Assembly (NCBI RefSeq): GCF_900119185.1 | Contig: NZ_FPJE01000025.1 | Location: 14,446 to 68,122, forward strand | DNA from: Sinomicrobium oceani | Lineage (GTDB): Bacteria; Bacteroidota; Bacteroidia; Flavobacteriales; Flavobacteriaceae | Reading direction: 5' to 3' | Length of the DNA stretch: 53,677 nucleotides | Shown: one piece after another, positions 1 to 7,892 of the stretch | How positions within the stretch are numbered: the first letter of the stretch is position 1 | Layout of the letters: each line of letters begins with the position of its first letter | Notes under the pieces: model-generated | Seen by the model: only the letters and a program-made list of their open reading frames with translations | Database searches by the model: none | What the model was told of the DNA's origin: nothing | Made by a program: the position numbers and the translations under genes

Positions 1-977
1 ATGGTGGTACACGGCGGTGCGGTAAGCAATGTCTCGGTGGTAAAACTGATCTCCGTACATCCTTCGGCTTCTCCTTCTTCGTTATAAGGAATAACGGAAA
101 CATAGTAGGTGGTGTGTTCTTCGAGAGGTTGAGGGAGTGTAAACACATTCCCGGACACCTGCTGACGGTTCACAAAATCCATCCCCCCGGATGTGGTCCC
201 TATGGAAACATAGTACCCTTCGGCTTCCGCAATGGAGTTCCAGGAAATATCGGTATTAATACCGACCTCGGTATCCCCGTTTTGCGGCATGTTCACGGTG
301 GTACAAGGCGGTGCGGTAAGTAAGATCTCGGTGGTAAAACTGATCTCCGTACATCCTTCGGCTTCTCCTTCTTCGTTATAGGGGGTGATACGTATGAATA
401 TTTCCGTATTTTCCGGCAGTGCTTCCGGAAATTCAAAAGAGGTCATAGTACCTTCAGTAAGGTCCGTTTCCGAAAGAATATCATTTCCACCGGGAGTGGT
501 ACCTGCCTGTAGATAATATCCATCTGCACCGTTAACACTATTCCATTCCAGTAGGGTACTTACAGGAACATCCGTACTGCCGGGAACAGGAGAAAGCAGT
601 GTGGTGCATTCCGGTGGTTCTGCACCGTCGCCTGTAGAAAACGAAGTTACCGGACAGTTTTCCTGCTCCTCGTCTTCAAAATAGGGGATGATACGGAGAT
701 GGTACGTAGTGCTGCTTTGTAATGGCACTTCCGGGGTATATGAAAGTACTTTTCCGATATCTTCCCCGTCTAAGAAATTGTCCGCATCAGGATTTGTTCC
801 TAAGCTGACCTTATATCCGCAGGCTCCCGGTACATTGGCCCATGTGATTTCCGGAATTAACGGAACATCTGTTGCTTCATCGGACGGGAAGGTTACGGAA
901 GTACATTGTTTTGCTACCTGCGGAACCGTCACTGTAATATCATGCCGGATGAGAATAAGATTTTTTCCGTTGTTTCC
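1..977 (-). CDS. FN3-like repeat portion of large surface protein, out of frame with its N-terminal part; runs off the left edge
   Basis: The minus strand stays open from position 977 to the window edge in the frame whose codons begin one base off the upstream gene. Translation gives three complete FN3-like domains and the start of a fourth. Each begins with a Cys-Thr-Thr/Ser-Val type motif, continues with a Trp strand (ITW, LEWNS, ISWNS), a GYY/GYK turn and a closing PYNEEGEAEGC segment. These resemble adhesion repeats in secreted flavobacterial proteins, which often end in a type IX secretion sorting domain; that C-terminus would lie outside the window. No start codon of its own is evident. 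It is almost certainly the continuation of the LRR gene at 940-2763, separated by a one-base shift in the nine-G tract at 978-986. Function beyond a surface or adhesive role cannot be inferred. Confidence 0.75.
9..905 (-). repeat. Tandem FN3-like coding repeats, period about 294-303 bp
   Basis: Leading Cys codons of successive repeats lie at 903-905, 606-608, 303-305 and 9-11, giving spacings of 297, 303 and 294 bp (98-101 residues). Within them a 55-bp block is identical at 32-86 and 326-380, covering the EEGEAEGC and ISFTTE strand, which suggests recent duplication or gene conversion between adjacent repeats. Confidence 0.85.
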
Positions 978-2763
978 GGGGGGGGGCACTGTCTTCCAGA
1001 GGAACCAGATCGCTGGTTATCTGGCAGTAATAGACGCCTTTGTCGCATCCGGAGAGATTGTTCAGGATGTATTCGTGATCATCAGGGGCGTCTTCGATGG
1101 GAGTACCGTCCTTAAACCATTGATAATGATTCTGGCTTCCCCTGACCTTTGTCGTCAGTATAAGGGTATCTCCCGCATTGGGCAGATATGCTTCGGGTTC
1201 GTCTGTTTTGGCCTGGGGAGCATAGTTGTAATCCCCGAAAATATGATAAAAATCCTGCTCCCGTCGTTTATGATCCCGGAAATAGACGTAATCTTCGTGC
1301 TGCCCTTCAAAATCCCCGAAGTGAAAACGGTTATGCTGAAATTCAAAAGAGAAATTATAAGTATTTGGAGTCACTTTGGAACTGAAGTCGGGAATAGGGC
1401 CGGACATTTCGTTATCGTTTACCTTCAGGGTTTTGGATCCCAGATGTGCCACATTGGTAAAAAACTGCATCATGAGCTCATTTCCGGTGATGTTGTTTTC
1501 TGATACATCAATACTCCCTATATTTTGAGCGGTTGAAATGTCGAAAAATGTCAGTTCGTTTCTACTGAGGTTGATCCTTTCCAGTAACGGGTTTTGTGAG
1601 ATATCGATAGTAGGGGTTATATGGTTGGAAGAAGCGTTAAGTGATTTGAGCAGTGTATTGTTGGAGAGGTCGATACTGCTGAAGTCATTGCGGCTTACAT
1701 TGAGGTTTTCAAGCAAGGTATTTTGTGACAGGTCGATCCCGGTAAGTTGATTGCCCGAAGCGGTGAGTTGACGGATTAAAGTATTATTGGTGACGTCGAG
1801 CTGAAGCATATTGTTGCTACTGAGGTTGAGTCGGAGAAGCGCTGTATTTCCGGAAAGGTCGATCTCAAAGGGCCCCGAAGTACCCTTGGATGTGATACTT
1901 ACATCGGTCAGCTCAGGACAGTTTTGTAAAGAGAGATTGCTCATGTGGTGTAGTAGTATATCTATTTTAGTGAGCGTAGCGGTTGCAGGAGGGATAAAGG
2001 TTTGTACATCCGTGCCTATAAGTGTGATGGTTTGTAAAGCAATAAAGTTGGAAAGATCGATAACCGGGATGTTTCCGCCATATAAGCGTATGTTCTTCAG
2101 GATATCCGGAGTGGAAGGTAGATTGACCTGTATGGTGCGTAAGGCTCCTACACCGAGATCGATTTGTTCCAGGTTGGGGTTCGGGGCCAGGTCGATATCC
2201 AGGTCATTTCTCGAATAGATATAGAGATCGGTTAGTGAGGTGGTCTGTGGCAGTGTAAAATCCTGCAGGTCTCCGAAGTTATAAATATGTATTTTTTCCA
2301 GTTTTGTATTTGTCCCCAGGTCAATTTCGGTGATCGGAGCCTCATTGGTCATTCCGTTGGCCCGGATATCGAGGGTCGTCAATTCGGTATTAGAGGAAAG
2401 GTCGAGGTTTTCCAGGACCTGGTTCTGATCGAAGATCAGTGTTTTCAATGCTGTTAAATTGTGCAGAGGCAGGGTGGCAAACTGGTTGGTTCCTGCATCG
2501 AGGTATTCCAGAGCGGTAAAAGCTTCAAGCCCTGTAAAGTCCGTAATGGTATTTGCTGAAATGGTGAGGGAGGAAACCCCCAGTGCGTCCGAGTTGAGTA
2601 TGTTACCGTTGAGTCCGTTGCTGTCAATACCCTGGTCGATGAGTTCCTGTTCGAAACCGGTATCGGGTATGGCGGTAGTCTGTGCGTGCAGACAGATACC
2701 GGAATATAAGATGAGGAAAAACGCTGGAAGTAATCGTTGTTGCATAGTTCGGTACTTTTCCAA
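940..2763 (-). CDS. Secreted leucine-rich-repeat/Ig-like protein, N-terminal part up to a frameshift
   Basis: The 607-residue frame starts with a signal peptide (about residues 1-27, ending near LHAQ). Degenerate leucine-rich repeats follow from about 45 to 440, with recurring LTxLDxxxN and IDLSxNTxLxxL units. An Ig-like segment near 520-590 contains YQWFKDG and GVYYCQI motifs. The reading frame then enters a run of nine C on the coding strand and ends about a dozen residues later in a low-complexity basic tail (PPRKQRKKSYSHPA), which looks like out-of-frame translation. Removing one C restores a frame that continues through FN3-like repeats to the window edge. It is likely a cell-surface or secreted binding protein. 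The break may be a real pseudogene, a phase-variable tract or a sequencing error; the sequence alone cannot decide. Confidence 0.8.
   Translation of the reverse strand: MEKYRTMQQRLLPAFFLILYSGICLHAQTTAIPDTGFEQELIDQGIDSNGLNGNILNSDALGVSSLTISANTITDFTGLEAFTALEYLDAGTNQFATLPLHNLTALKTLIFDQNQVLENLDLSSNTELTTLDIRANGMTNEAPITEIDLGTNTKLEKIHIYNFGDLQDFTLPQTTSLTDLYIYSRNDLDIDLAPNPNLEQIDLGVGALRTIQVNLPSTPDILKNIRLYGGNIPVIDLSNFIALQTITLIGTDVQTFIPPATATLTKIDILLHHMSNLSLQNCPELTDVSITSKGTSGPFEIDLSGNTALLRLNLSSNNMLQLDVTNNTLIRQLTASGNQLTGIDLSQNTLLENLNVSRNDFSSIDLSNNTLLKSLNASSNHITPTIDISQNPLLERINLSRNELTFFDISTAQNIGSIDVSENNITGNELMMQFFTNVAHLGSKTLKVNDNEMSGPIPDFSSKVTPNTYNFSFEFQHNRFHFGDFEGQHEDYVYFRDHKRREQDFYHIFGDYNYAPQAKTDEPEAYLPNAGDTLILTTKVRGSQNHYQWFKDGTPIEDAPDDHEYILNNLSGCDKGVYYCQITSDLVPLEDSAPPRKQRKKSYSHPA
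978..986. repeat. Nine-G homopolymer at the frameshift point
   Basis: Nine consecutive G on the plus strand (C on the coding strand) sit exactly where the LRR/Ig frame stops making sense. With eight bases, or eleven, the LRR and FN3-like parts fuse into one open frame. Mononucleotide tracts of this length are both classic slippage sites for phase variation and common sequencing-error sites. Confidence 0.9.
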
Positions 2764-2860
2764 AAACGAAATGCTGCTTTTGCCGCAAAAGTATCCAACA
2801 CTTCTGTGCCAACGGTATCACCCTAATGAGTGGTACACGAAAAAGACCATAAAAAGGGGG

Positions 2861-4507
2861 CTAACTGCAGAATTTCTCTTTGTAGGCCGTCGGGGTATAG
2901 CCGGTATGGTTTTTGAAAATCCGGTTGAAGGAAGATTTGCTTTTAAAGCCGGATTCGTATGCGATAGCTATGATCTTGAGATTCCGGTACTCCGGGTCTT
3001 TCATTAACCTGCAAGCCTCGTCGACCCGATAGATATTAATGAAATTGTAGAAATTCTGCTCAAAACACAGGCTCAGGACTTCAGAAAGGTGATTACTGCT
3101 CATACCGAGCCTGGAAGCCAGTTGCGAATGATTCAGGTCAAAATCCAGGTAAGGTTTCTCCTGTTCCATATAATCGGTGAGTTTGTGCATGAGTAGCTGC
3201 CGGTCTGCCGCACTGAGGGAAGAATTTTTATAGCTCGGGGAATTATTGTCATTTGCTGCATTTTCATGGCCTATCCGCCCGGCGATCTCTTCCATTTGGG
3301 TCTTGAGGGCGTCGTGGCGATTGTGAATATCCCGGAAATCGCGGATAAGCCGGGCGTTTTCCGATTCCAGGGACTTCCGTTTCCGGTAGTAAAAAAACAG
3401 GATACCCGATAGCAGAAGAAATCCTAAGAAACATCCCAGGATGATCTTTCCTTTTTGCGCCCTGAGAAAAGCGAGTTCCCTTTTTCCGTGTTGTATGATT
3501 TTCTGCTGATCGGAGTTTTCCTTTTTCAGGTCGAGCGTCATGGCATCGCCCTTTTCCTTCATATTGGACTTTACCATATCCGAATACCGTTTTTGTTCCT
3601 TATACGAGGATTCGAAGTCTCCTGTAGCTTCATAAGCTTCGGCAAGATAGTTGTGAGTCTTCATTTCCACTTCAACGATGTGCAGTTGCACGGATGCTTC
3701 CCCGGCCTGGTTGAGATACGTTATGGCTTGTTTGGGTTTCCCGGATCTGAGATAACTCATGCCGATATTAAGAAGTGCCGTTGTCTTTTGTTTGGAATAT
3801 ACGATGTTTTGCTGGAGATTTAAGGAATTATTACTGAGATCCAGTGATTTGCCGTAATCTCCCAGCGTCATATAGGAACTGCTCATATTGTTGAGTGCGG
3901 TAACCACAACAGTAGTATCCCCGATTTCGAGGCCCATCTTGCGGACCTTTTCCAGGTAACGCAGGGATTCCTTTTCATCACCGAGTTTGGAATACCCCGT
4001 AGAAAGTCCGTTGTAAGCGGCAATGGCGGTCAGGGGAGGGGTTTTATACATCCTGGTCCGCTGTATCACGGTGTCCATCACGGCAATGGCCTTGTCGTAG
4101 GCCCCGATATTATTATAGACATTACCGACATTGACCAGAATTACTGTCCTGGCAATATCCCTGTTGGGGATGTCCCCGCATTTGTCGAGTGCTTCGTGAT
4201 AAATACGCAACGCTTTTTCATACGCATTGATATTGTTATAATAGATGGCCTGGTTCATCAGCGCCTGAAGTTCTGCTTCCCTGAGCTCGTAAGAACGGGA
4301 AAATTCCAGTAGGGAATCGGTATATTTTTTATGCAGTTCATACTGGCCGTTGCGATGGTATTGCTGGCATGCATGCAAATAGTCGCGGGCTTTTTGCCGT
4401 ATAAACATCAGGCTGTCCTGCTCTTGTTTTTGTAAAGGATTGTCCTGTGCCTGTGAAAATACGGTGAAGGGCAACAAGATAAAAAATAGCAGATGTTTAC
4501 GGTACAT
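2861..4507 (-). CDS. Membrane-anchored TPR protein with C-terminal AraC-type DNA-binding domain
   Basis: 548 residues. A signal peptide (1-20) is followed by about six tetratricopeptide-like repeats (about 40-330; for example NVGNVYNNIGAYDKAI and LNIGMSYLRSGKPKQAI). One transmembrane helix lies at about 352-372, then a coiled-coil-like linker and an AraC/XylS helix-turn-helix domain at about 445-545 with LASRLGMSSNHLSEVL and IAYESGFKSKSSFNRIF. This architecture is common in Bacteroidetes: the TPR part lies in the periplasm and the DNA-binding part in the cytoplasm, so it is a one-component membrane regulator. Its ligand and targets are unknown. It ends 97 bp before the LRR gene on the same strand and could control it. 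The divergent neighbour is the VOC gene at 4726. Confidence 0.85.
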   Translation of the reverse strand: MYRKHLLFFILLPFTVFSQAQDNPLQKQEQDSLMFIRQKARDYLHACQQYHRNGQYELHKKYTDSLLEFSRSYELREAELQALMNQAIYYNNINAYEKALRIYHEALDKCGDIPNRDIARTVILVNVGNVYNNIGAYDKAIAVMDTVIQRTRMYKTPPLTAIAAYNGLSTGYSKLGDEKESLRYLEKVRKMGLEIGDTTVVVTALNNMSSSYMTLGDYGKSLDLSNNSLNLQQNIVYSKQKTTALLNIGMSYLRSGKPKQAITYLNQAGEASVQLHIVEVEMKTHNYLAEAYEATGDFESSYKEQKRYSDMVKSNMKEKGDAMTLDLKKENSDQQKIIQHGKRELAFLRAQKGKIILGCFLGFLLLSGILFFYYRKRKSLESENARLIRDFRDIHNRHDALKTQMEEIAGRIGHENAANDNNSPSYKNSSLSAADRQLLMHKLTDYMEQEKPYLDFDLNHSQLASRLGMSSNHLSEVLSLCFEQNFYNFINIYRVDEACRLMKDPEYRNLKIIAIAYESGFKSKSSFNRIFKNHTGYTPTAYKEKFCS

Positions 4508-4725
4508 GGATGTTTTTTGGTGTTTAAAAATATAATAACCTGGCGTTTTTATATCTTATGGGTACAAAAATACATGTTTAGAGGAGAGTAACAGAAGATT
4601 TTCTATTCCTCCGATATTGCGGTAAAACTAAACAGGTAGAACCGTAAACCCTTCATGGAAAACAGGGAGTTTAAAAAAAATAGTATTTTCATACACTGAA
4701 AAATCAATGACAATACCATATTATC

Positions 4726-5136
4726 ATGAACGAACGTACATCATCTCCGCATAATTTTACATTCCATAAAGATCACGATGCTTTGCTGGTCAGGGATGTC
4801 AATAAAAGTGCGGCATTTTATTCGCGAATATTCGGTCTGGAGGAGATCTATAGTGGTGGCCTTGGAGTAAAGTATCGCTGGTTCCGGTTTCAGGACAAAG
4901 TGCAGATACACCTCATCGAAAGCGAAGAACATTTTGAACCGCACAAAGGGGTTCACCTGGCACTGAACGTAAATGATCTCGATGCATTTATGGAGCATCT
5001 CAAAGTACATCACGTTCATTTCGAGAACTGGCCCGGTGAAGCCGGAACGACCAATACAAGGCCGGATGGGATAAAACAGATCTACCTGCAGGATCCGGAC
5101 GGTTACTGGATAGAAGTGAATAATAATACACTCTGA
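4726..5136 (+). CDS. VOC (glyoxalase/bleomycin resistance/dioxygenase) superfamily protein
   Basis: 136 residues, the length of a single VOC unit with two beta-alpha-beta-beta-beta modules. The first strand reads HDALLVRDVNKSAAFYSRIF (about 18-37), and the C-terminal signature IYLQDPDGYWIEVN (about 118-131) contains the Glu usually used for metal binding. HLALNVNDLDAFMEHL starts the second module near residue 77. Members are metal-dependent lyases, isomerases, dioxygenases or resistance proteins; nothing here identifies the substrate. The gene stands alone, divergent from the TPR/AraC regulator (218-bp AT-rich gap) and convergent with the PepSY-like gene. Confidence 0.85.
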   Translation: MNERTSSPHNFTFHKDHDALLVRDVNKSAAFYSRIFGLEEIYSGGLGVKYRWFRFQDKVQIHLIESEEHFEPHKGVHLALNVNDLDAFMEHLKVHHVHFENWPGEAGTTNTRPDGIKQIYLQDPDGYWIEVNNNTL

Positions 5137-5209
5137 AAACGGGACTGCAAAAATACCGGGTACTGAAATCCTGCGCTACCCATACTCATCGGTTTCTATT
5201 GCCATAATA

Positions 5210-5243
5210 AAAGAGGCCATCCTCCCGGACAGCCTCTTTCACA
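5210..5243 (-). terminator. Rho-independent terminator between convergent genes
   Basis: AAAGAGGC (5210-5217) pairs perfectly with GCCTCTTT (5232-5239) across a 14-nt loop. On the minus strand the stem is followed by TTTTATTAT, so it best serves the PepSY-like gene ending at 5282. On the plus strand the T tract is short. Confidence 0.7.
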
Positions 5244-5281
5244 TGAATATAAAGATTATCGGATTAAAGCATTAAACCTGC

Positions 5282-5575
5282 TTATTTCTGTATCCAGTTT
5301 CCGTCTTTATCGGCAAAAAGTACATTCTCTTCACCGTTCATGGAAATTTCCAGTTTGTACTCCTTTGCTTCGTTCGTATAAGCTTTGGAAATGGTAGCAC
5401 CTTCAAAGTCTCTGGAAAGTGCATCGGAGACTTCCTGCGGTACCTGGTCTACCGGAACTTCGGTAAACTCTTCCTGCTGTACGGTAACGATGTTATTGTT
5501 ATGTGCTATTACGGGGGTTGCCTGAGCGGCAAAAATTCCGAAAACCAGGGCCGAAGCCAAAATTACCTTTTTCAT
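5282..5575 (-). CDS. Small exported PepSY-like protein
   Basis: 97 residues with an N-terminal signal peptide (about 1-24, ending near PVIA). The mature part has EVPVDQVPQEVSDALSRDF, then a beta segment EYKLEISMNG and the ending FADKDGNWIQK, the pattern of short PepSY-like (BLIP-like fold) periplasmic proteins frequent in Bacteroidetes. No enzymatic role is known for the family; binding or inhibition of extracytoplasmic proteins is the usual suggestion. It is monocistronic, closed by the hairpin at 5210-5243, with a long AT-rich upstream region. Confidence 0.75.
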   Translation of the reverse strand: MKKVILASALVFGIFAAQATPVIAHNNNIVTVQQEEFTEVPVDQVPQEVSDALSRDFEGATISKAYTNEAKEYKLEISMNGEENVLFADKDGNWIQK

Positions 5576-5937
5576 AATATGATGTTTTTAAGATTAACTT
5601 TAAATGTTCTGTTATGTATAATGTAAATTTTATGCCATAATTCAGGTTTTTAGTTAGTTTGCTGTTTGTTAGTGATTTATGTTTTTTAAGTCATGGATTA
5701 TGTTGTGTAATTTGAAACATACACCATGTTTTTTGTGTAAAAAATATACAGATTGATAAGTTTTTTTAGTGTTAAGTGTTTGGTTTTTAGTTTTTTATTG
5801 ATAAGTCTGACCTGGATAGCCGATGTCAGCGTCGAACTTAGCGGAAGGATGTGGTTTGGGGAATGCCGTGGGGTAATCTGTCCGAATTTTATTAATTTGC
5901 CGTCTTAACGGACATAACCCATCTTTACATCCGCCGT
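5576..5937. other. AT-rich intergenic region between divergent PepSY-like and YeiH-like genes
   Basis: 362 bp without a credible gene. It must contain promoters for both flanking genes, but no exact TAnnTTTG element was found; the closest is a TAATTTG near 5709-5715. A spaced palindrome GTGTA-N10-TACAC lies at 5705-5724. No clear hairpin or riboswitch was seen. Confidence 0.5.
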
Positions 5938-7602
5938 ATGCAACGTGTTTTAAGAAATGAAGACAGCTGGGCCATTATCATTGGTCTCGGTCTTGTCCTT
6001 ATCGGACTTATTGTTTTTTTCATCCTTCCATTTTCGGGGATGGCACAACAAGAAAATTTGCTGAAAGAGGAACTGAAAGCGCAGGAGAGTTCCCCTTATA
6101 AAACAGTTGCCTGGTACCGTCTTTCGGAGGAGCGATCGGTTTTGTCTTCTGCCGGGACCCCTGCAGGCAGTGCGATAAAAAACGTATTGCGCAGTCCCGG
6201 AAAATGGGAATATAATCCGCTGCAGTCCTTATATAAAAATGAGGCTCCGTATCCCACCGTTCTTCCGGCTGCCGAAGACAGTCTCCGGATACTTGAGGAA
6301 CGTGCTCTTGCGGCGCAAAGGCATTTTGAACGTAGGGGAACTCCGGGAAGAGACATGGAAACGGCAGCCCGTTCTGCTACTATATGGAACGAAGCCCGTA
6401 AGGCACTGGATAAGGCGAAAAAAGGGGTGTCCTCCTATAACCTGCTGTGGTCACTGCCGGTGCTGGCCATACTATTCGGGATGATTTTTGCGATTGGCGG
6501 ACATTTTCTGGGATACGGCTTCCGGACTTTTTTTATTGGTTTTCTGGGTATTTTCGGGTTGGCTTTGATTTCTTTTATACTGGGGCAGCAAACCGATGTC
6601 CGCTCTATGGGCTTCGGTTATCCTTTATGGGGGATAGTGCTTGGCATGGTGATCTCAAATACCATAGGAACGCCTGCCTGGTTGCTTCCGGCCGTCAGGA
6701 CGGAATTTTATATCAAGACCGGATTGGTATTACTCGGTGCGGAGATCTTATTCGGGAAAATACTATCCATAGGGTTGCCCGGGATTTTCGTAGCCTGGGT
6801 GGTCACTCCGGTTGTTCTGGTACTCACGTACTGGTTCGGACAGAAAGTCCTGAAGATAACGAGTAAAACACTGAATATAACGATCAGTGCCGATATGTCC
6901 GTCTGCGGGGTTTCGGCGGCCATAGCGACGGCTGCGGCATCGAAAGCCAGTAAGGAAGAACTCACCCTTGCGGTGGGTTTGTCTATGGTGTTTACTTCGG
7001 TGATGATGGTCGTGTTACCGGCCTTTATCAATATGACCGGTATGCCCGAAGTACTCGGGGGCGCCTGGATAGGTGGTACTATAGATGCCACCGGTGCTGT
7101 GGTAGCTGCCGGAGCTTTCCTCGGAGAGACCGCCCTGCAGGTAGCGGCAACCATAAAGATGATTCAGAATATGCTCATCGGGCTTATAGCTTTCTTTGTC
7201 GCTTATTATTTTGCACGGATATCCGGCAATAAAGAGCGCGGAAATAGCAGGATAGAAGCAAAGGAACTATGGAACCGTTTTCCCAAATTTATTCTCGGAT
7301 TCGTAGGAGCGTCAATACTGATTTCGTTGTTATACCATCTTGCAGGACCTGATCTCGGAGAGGCTATGATAGACCGGGGGCTGATCAGGAGTTTTACCAA
7401 AGACCTACGGAGCTGGTTGTTCTGCCTGGCTTTTGTGAGTATCGGGCTGTCTGTGAACTTTAAGGCATTAAAATCGCATTTCAGCGGAGGGAAACCGCTT
7501 ATTCTGTACGCCTGCGGACAGCTTTTTAACCTGTTGCTTACCCTGGCGGTTGCCTACCTGATGTTTTATATCGTATTTCCCGAAATAACAGAAAGCCTCT
7601 GA
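5938..7602 (+). CDS. YeiH/UPF0324-family putative sulfate exporter with N-terminal extension
   Basis: 554 residues, against about 340-350 in typical YeiH proteins. The C-terminal part (about 175-550) has roughly ten hydrophobic helices and the family signatures DMSVCGVSAAIATAAA (about 319-334) and GGTIDATGAVVAAGAF (about 378-393). The extra N-terminus has one transmembrane helix at about 13-33 and a soluble, charged stretch to about 165, probably extracytoplasmic, before the conserved core. The family is annotated as a putative sulfate exporter; direct evidence for its substrate is limited. The stop overlaps the start of the next small gene (TGATG), so they are translationally coupled. Confidence 0.85.
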   Translation: MQRVLRNEDSWAIIIGLGLVLIGLIVFFILPFSGMAQQENLLKEELKAQESSPYKTVAWYRLSEERSVLSSAGTPAGSAIKNVLRSPGKWEYNPLQSLYKNEAPYPTVLPAAEDSLRILEERALAAQRHFERRGTPGRDMETAARSATIWNEARKALDKAKKGVSSYNLLWSLPVLAILFGMIFAIGGHFLGYGFRTFFIGFLGIFGLALISFILGQQTDVRSMGFGYPLWGIVLGMVISNTIGTPAWLLPAVRTEFYIKTGLVLLGAEILFGKILSIGLPGIFVAWVVTPVVLVLTYWFGQKVLKITSKTLNITISADMSVCGVSAAIATAAASKASKEELTLAVGLSMVFTSVMMVVLPAFINMTGMPEVLGGAWIGGTIDATGAVVAAGAFLGETALQVAATIKMIQNMLIGLIAFFVAYYFARISGNKERGNSRIEAKELWNRFPKFILGFVGASILISLLYHLAGPDLGEAMIDRGLIRSFTKDLRSWLFCLAFVSIGLSVNFKALKSHFSGGKPLILYACGQLFNLLLTLAVAYLMFYIVFPEITESL

Positions 7603-7829
7603 TGAAAAGCCGTGCCGGAAAGTTAGTGATTGCCATTCTCGCTATACTTCTCATACAGTTACTCCTGTTGGGGATACACCGCAGTTTGCCGGGATATGAC
7701 AGGTTCCGGGAGCGGGCCGAAGCCAGGGGAGTAGATATGAATGCTCTGTTCTATTCCGAAGAAAAGCATACCAGCGGGGCGGCGAGGGCGCTGGAAGATA
7801 AAGTGGACCGGGAAGACGGCGACCATTGA
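7602..7829 (+). CDS. Small single-pass membrane protein of unknown function, coupled to YeiH-like gene
   Basis: 75 residues. Its ATG overlaps the upstream TGA in a TGATG arrangement. A hydrophobic helix at about 8-25 (VIAILAILLIQLLLLGI) is followed by a charged tail with FRERAEARGVDMNALFYSEE. I do not recognise a family. Overlap with the exporter gene argues that it is a real, co-translated accessory subunit or assembly factor rather than a chance frame; this is an inference. Confidence 0.6.
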   Translation: MKSRAGKLVIAILAILLIQLLLLGIHRSLPGYDRFRERAEARGVDMNALFYSEEKHTSGAARALEDKVDREDGDH

Positions 7830-7892
7830 CCGACCCGAAAGATCATAGGAAAACACTGTAATTTCCGGATATTCCCGTAACTTAGGGGAACG

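Noticed and set aside
688-1503. Long plus-strand open frame (271 codons)
   Set aside because: It lies antisense to the LRR/FN3 gene, has no recognisable domain, and the minus strand carries clear repeats.
5734-5746. 13-bp match (TGTGTAAAAAATA) to the operator-like site at 44891
   Set aside because: The copy at 5734 lacks the palindromic second half with 5-bp spacing and is A-rich, so chance is likely.
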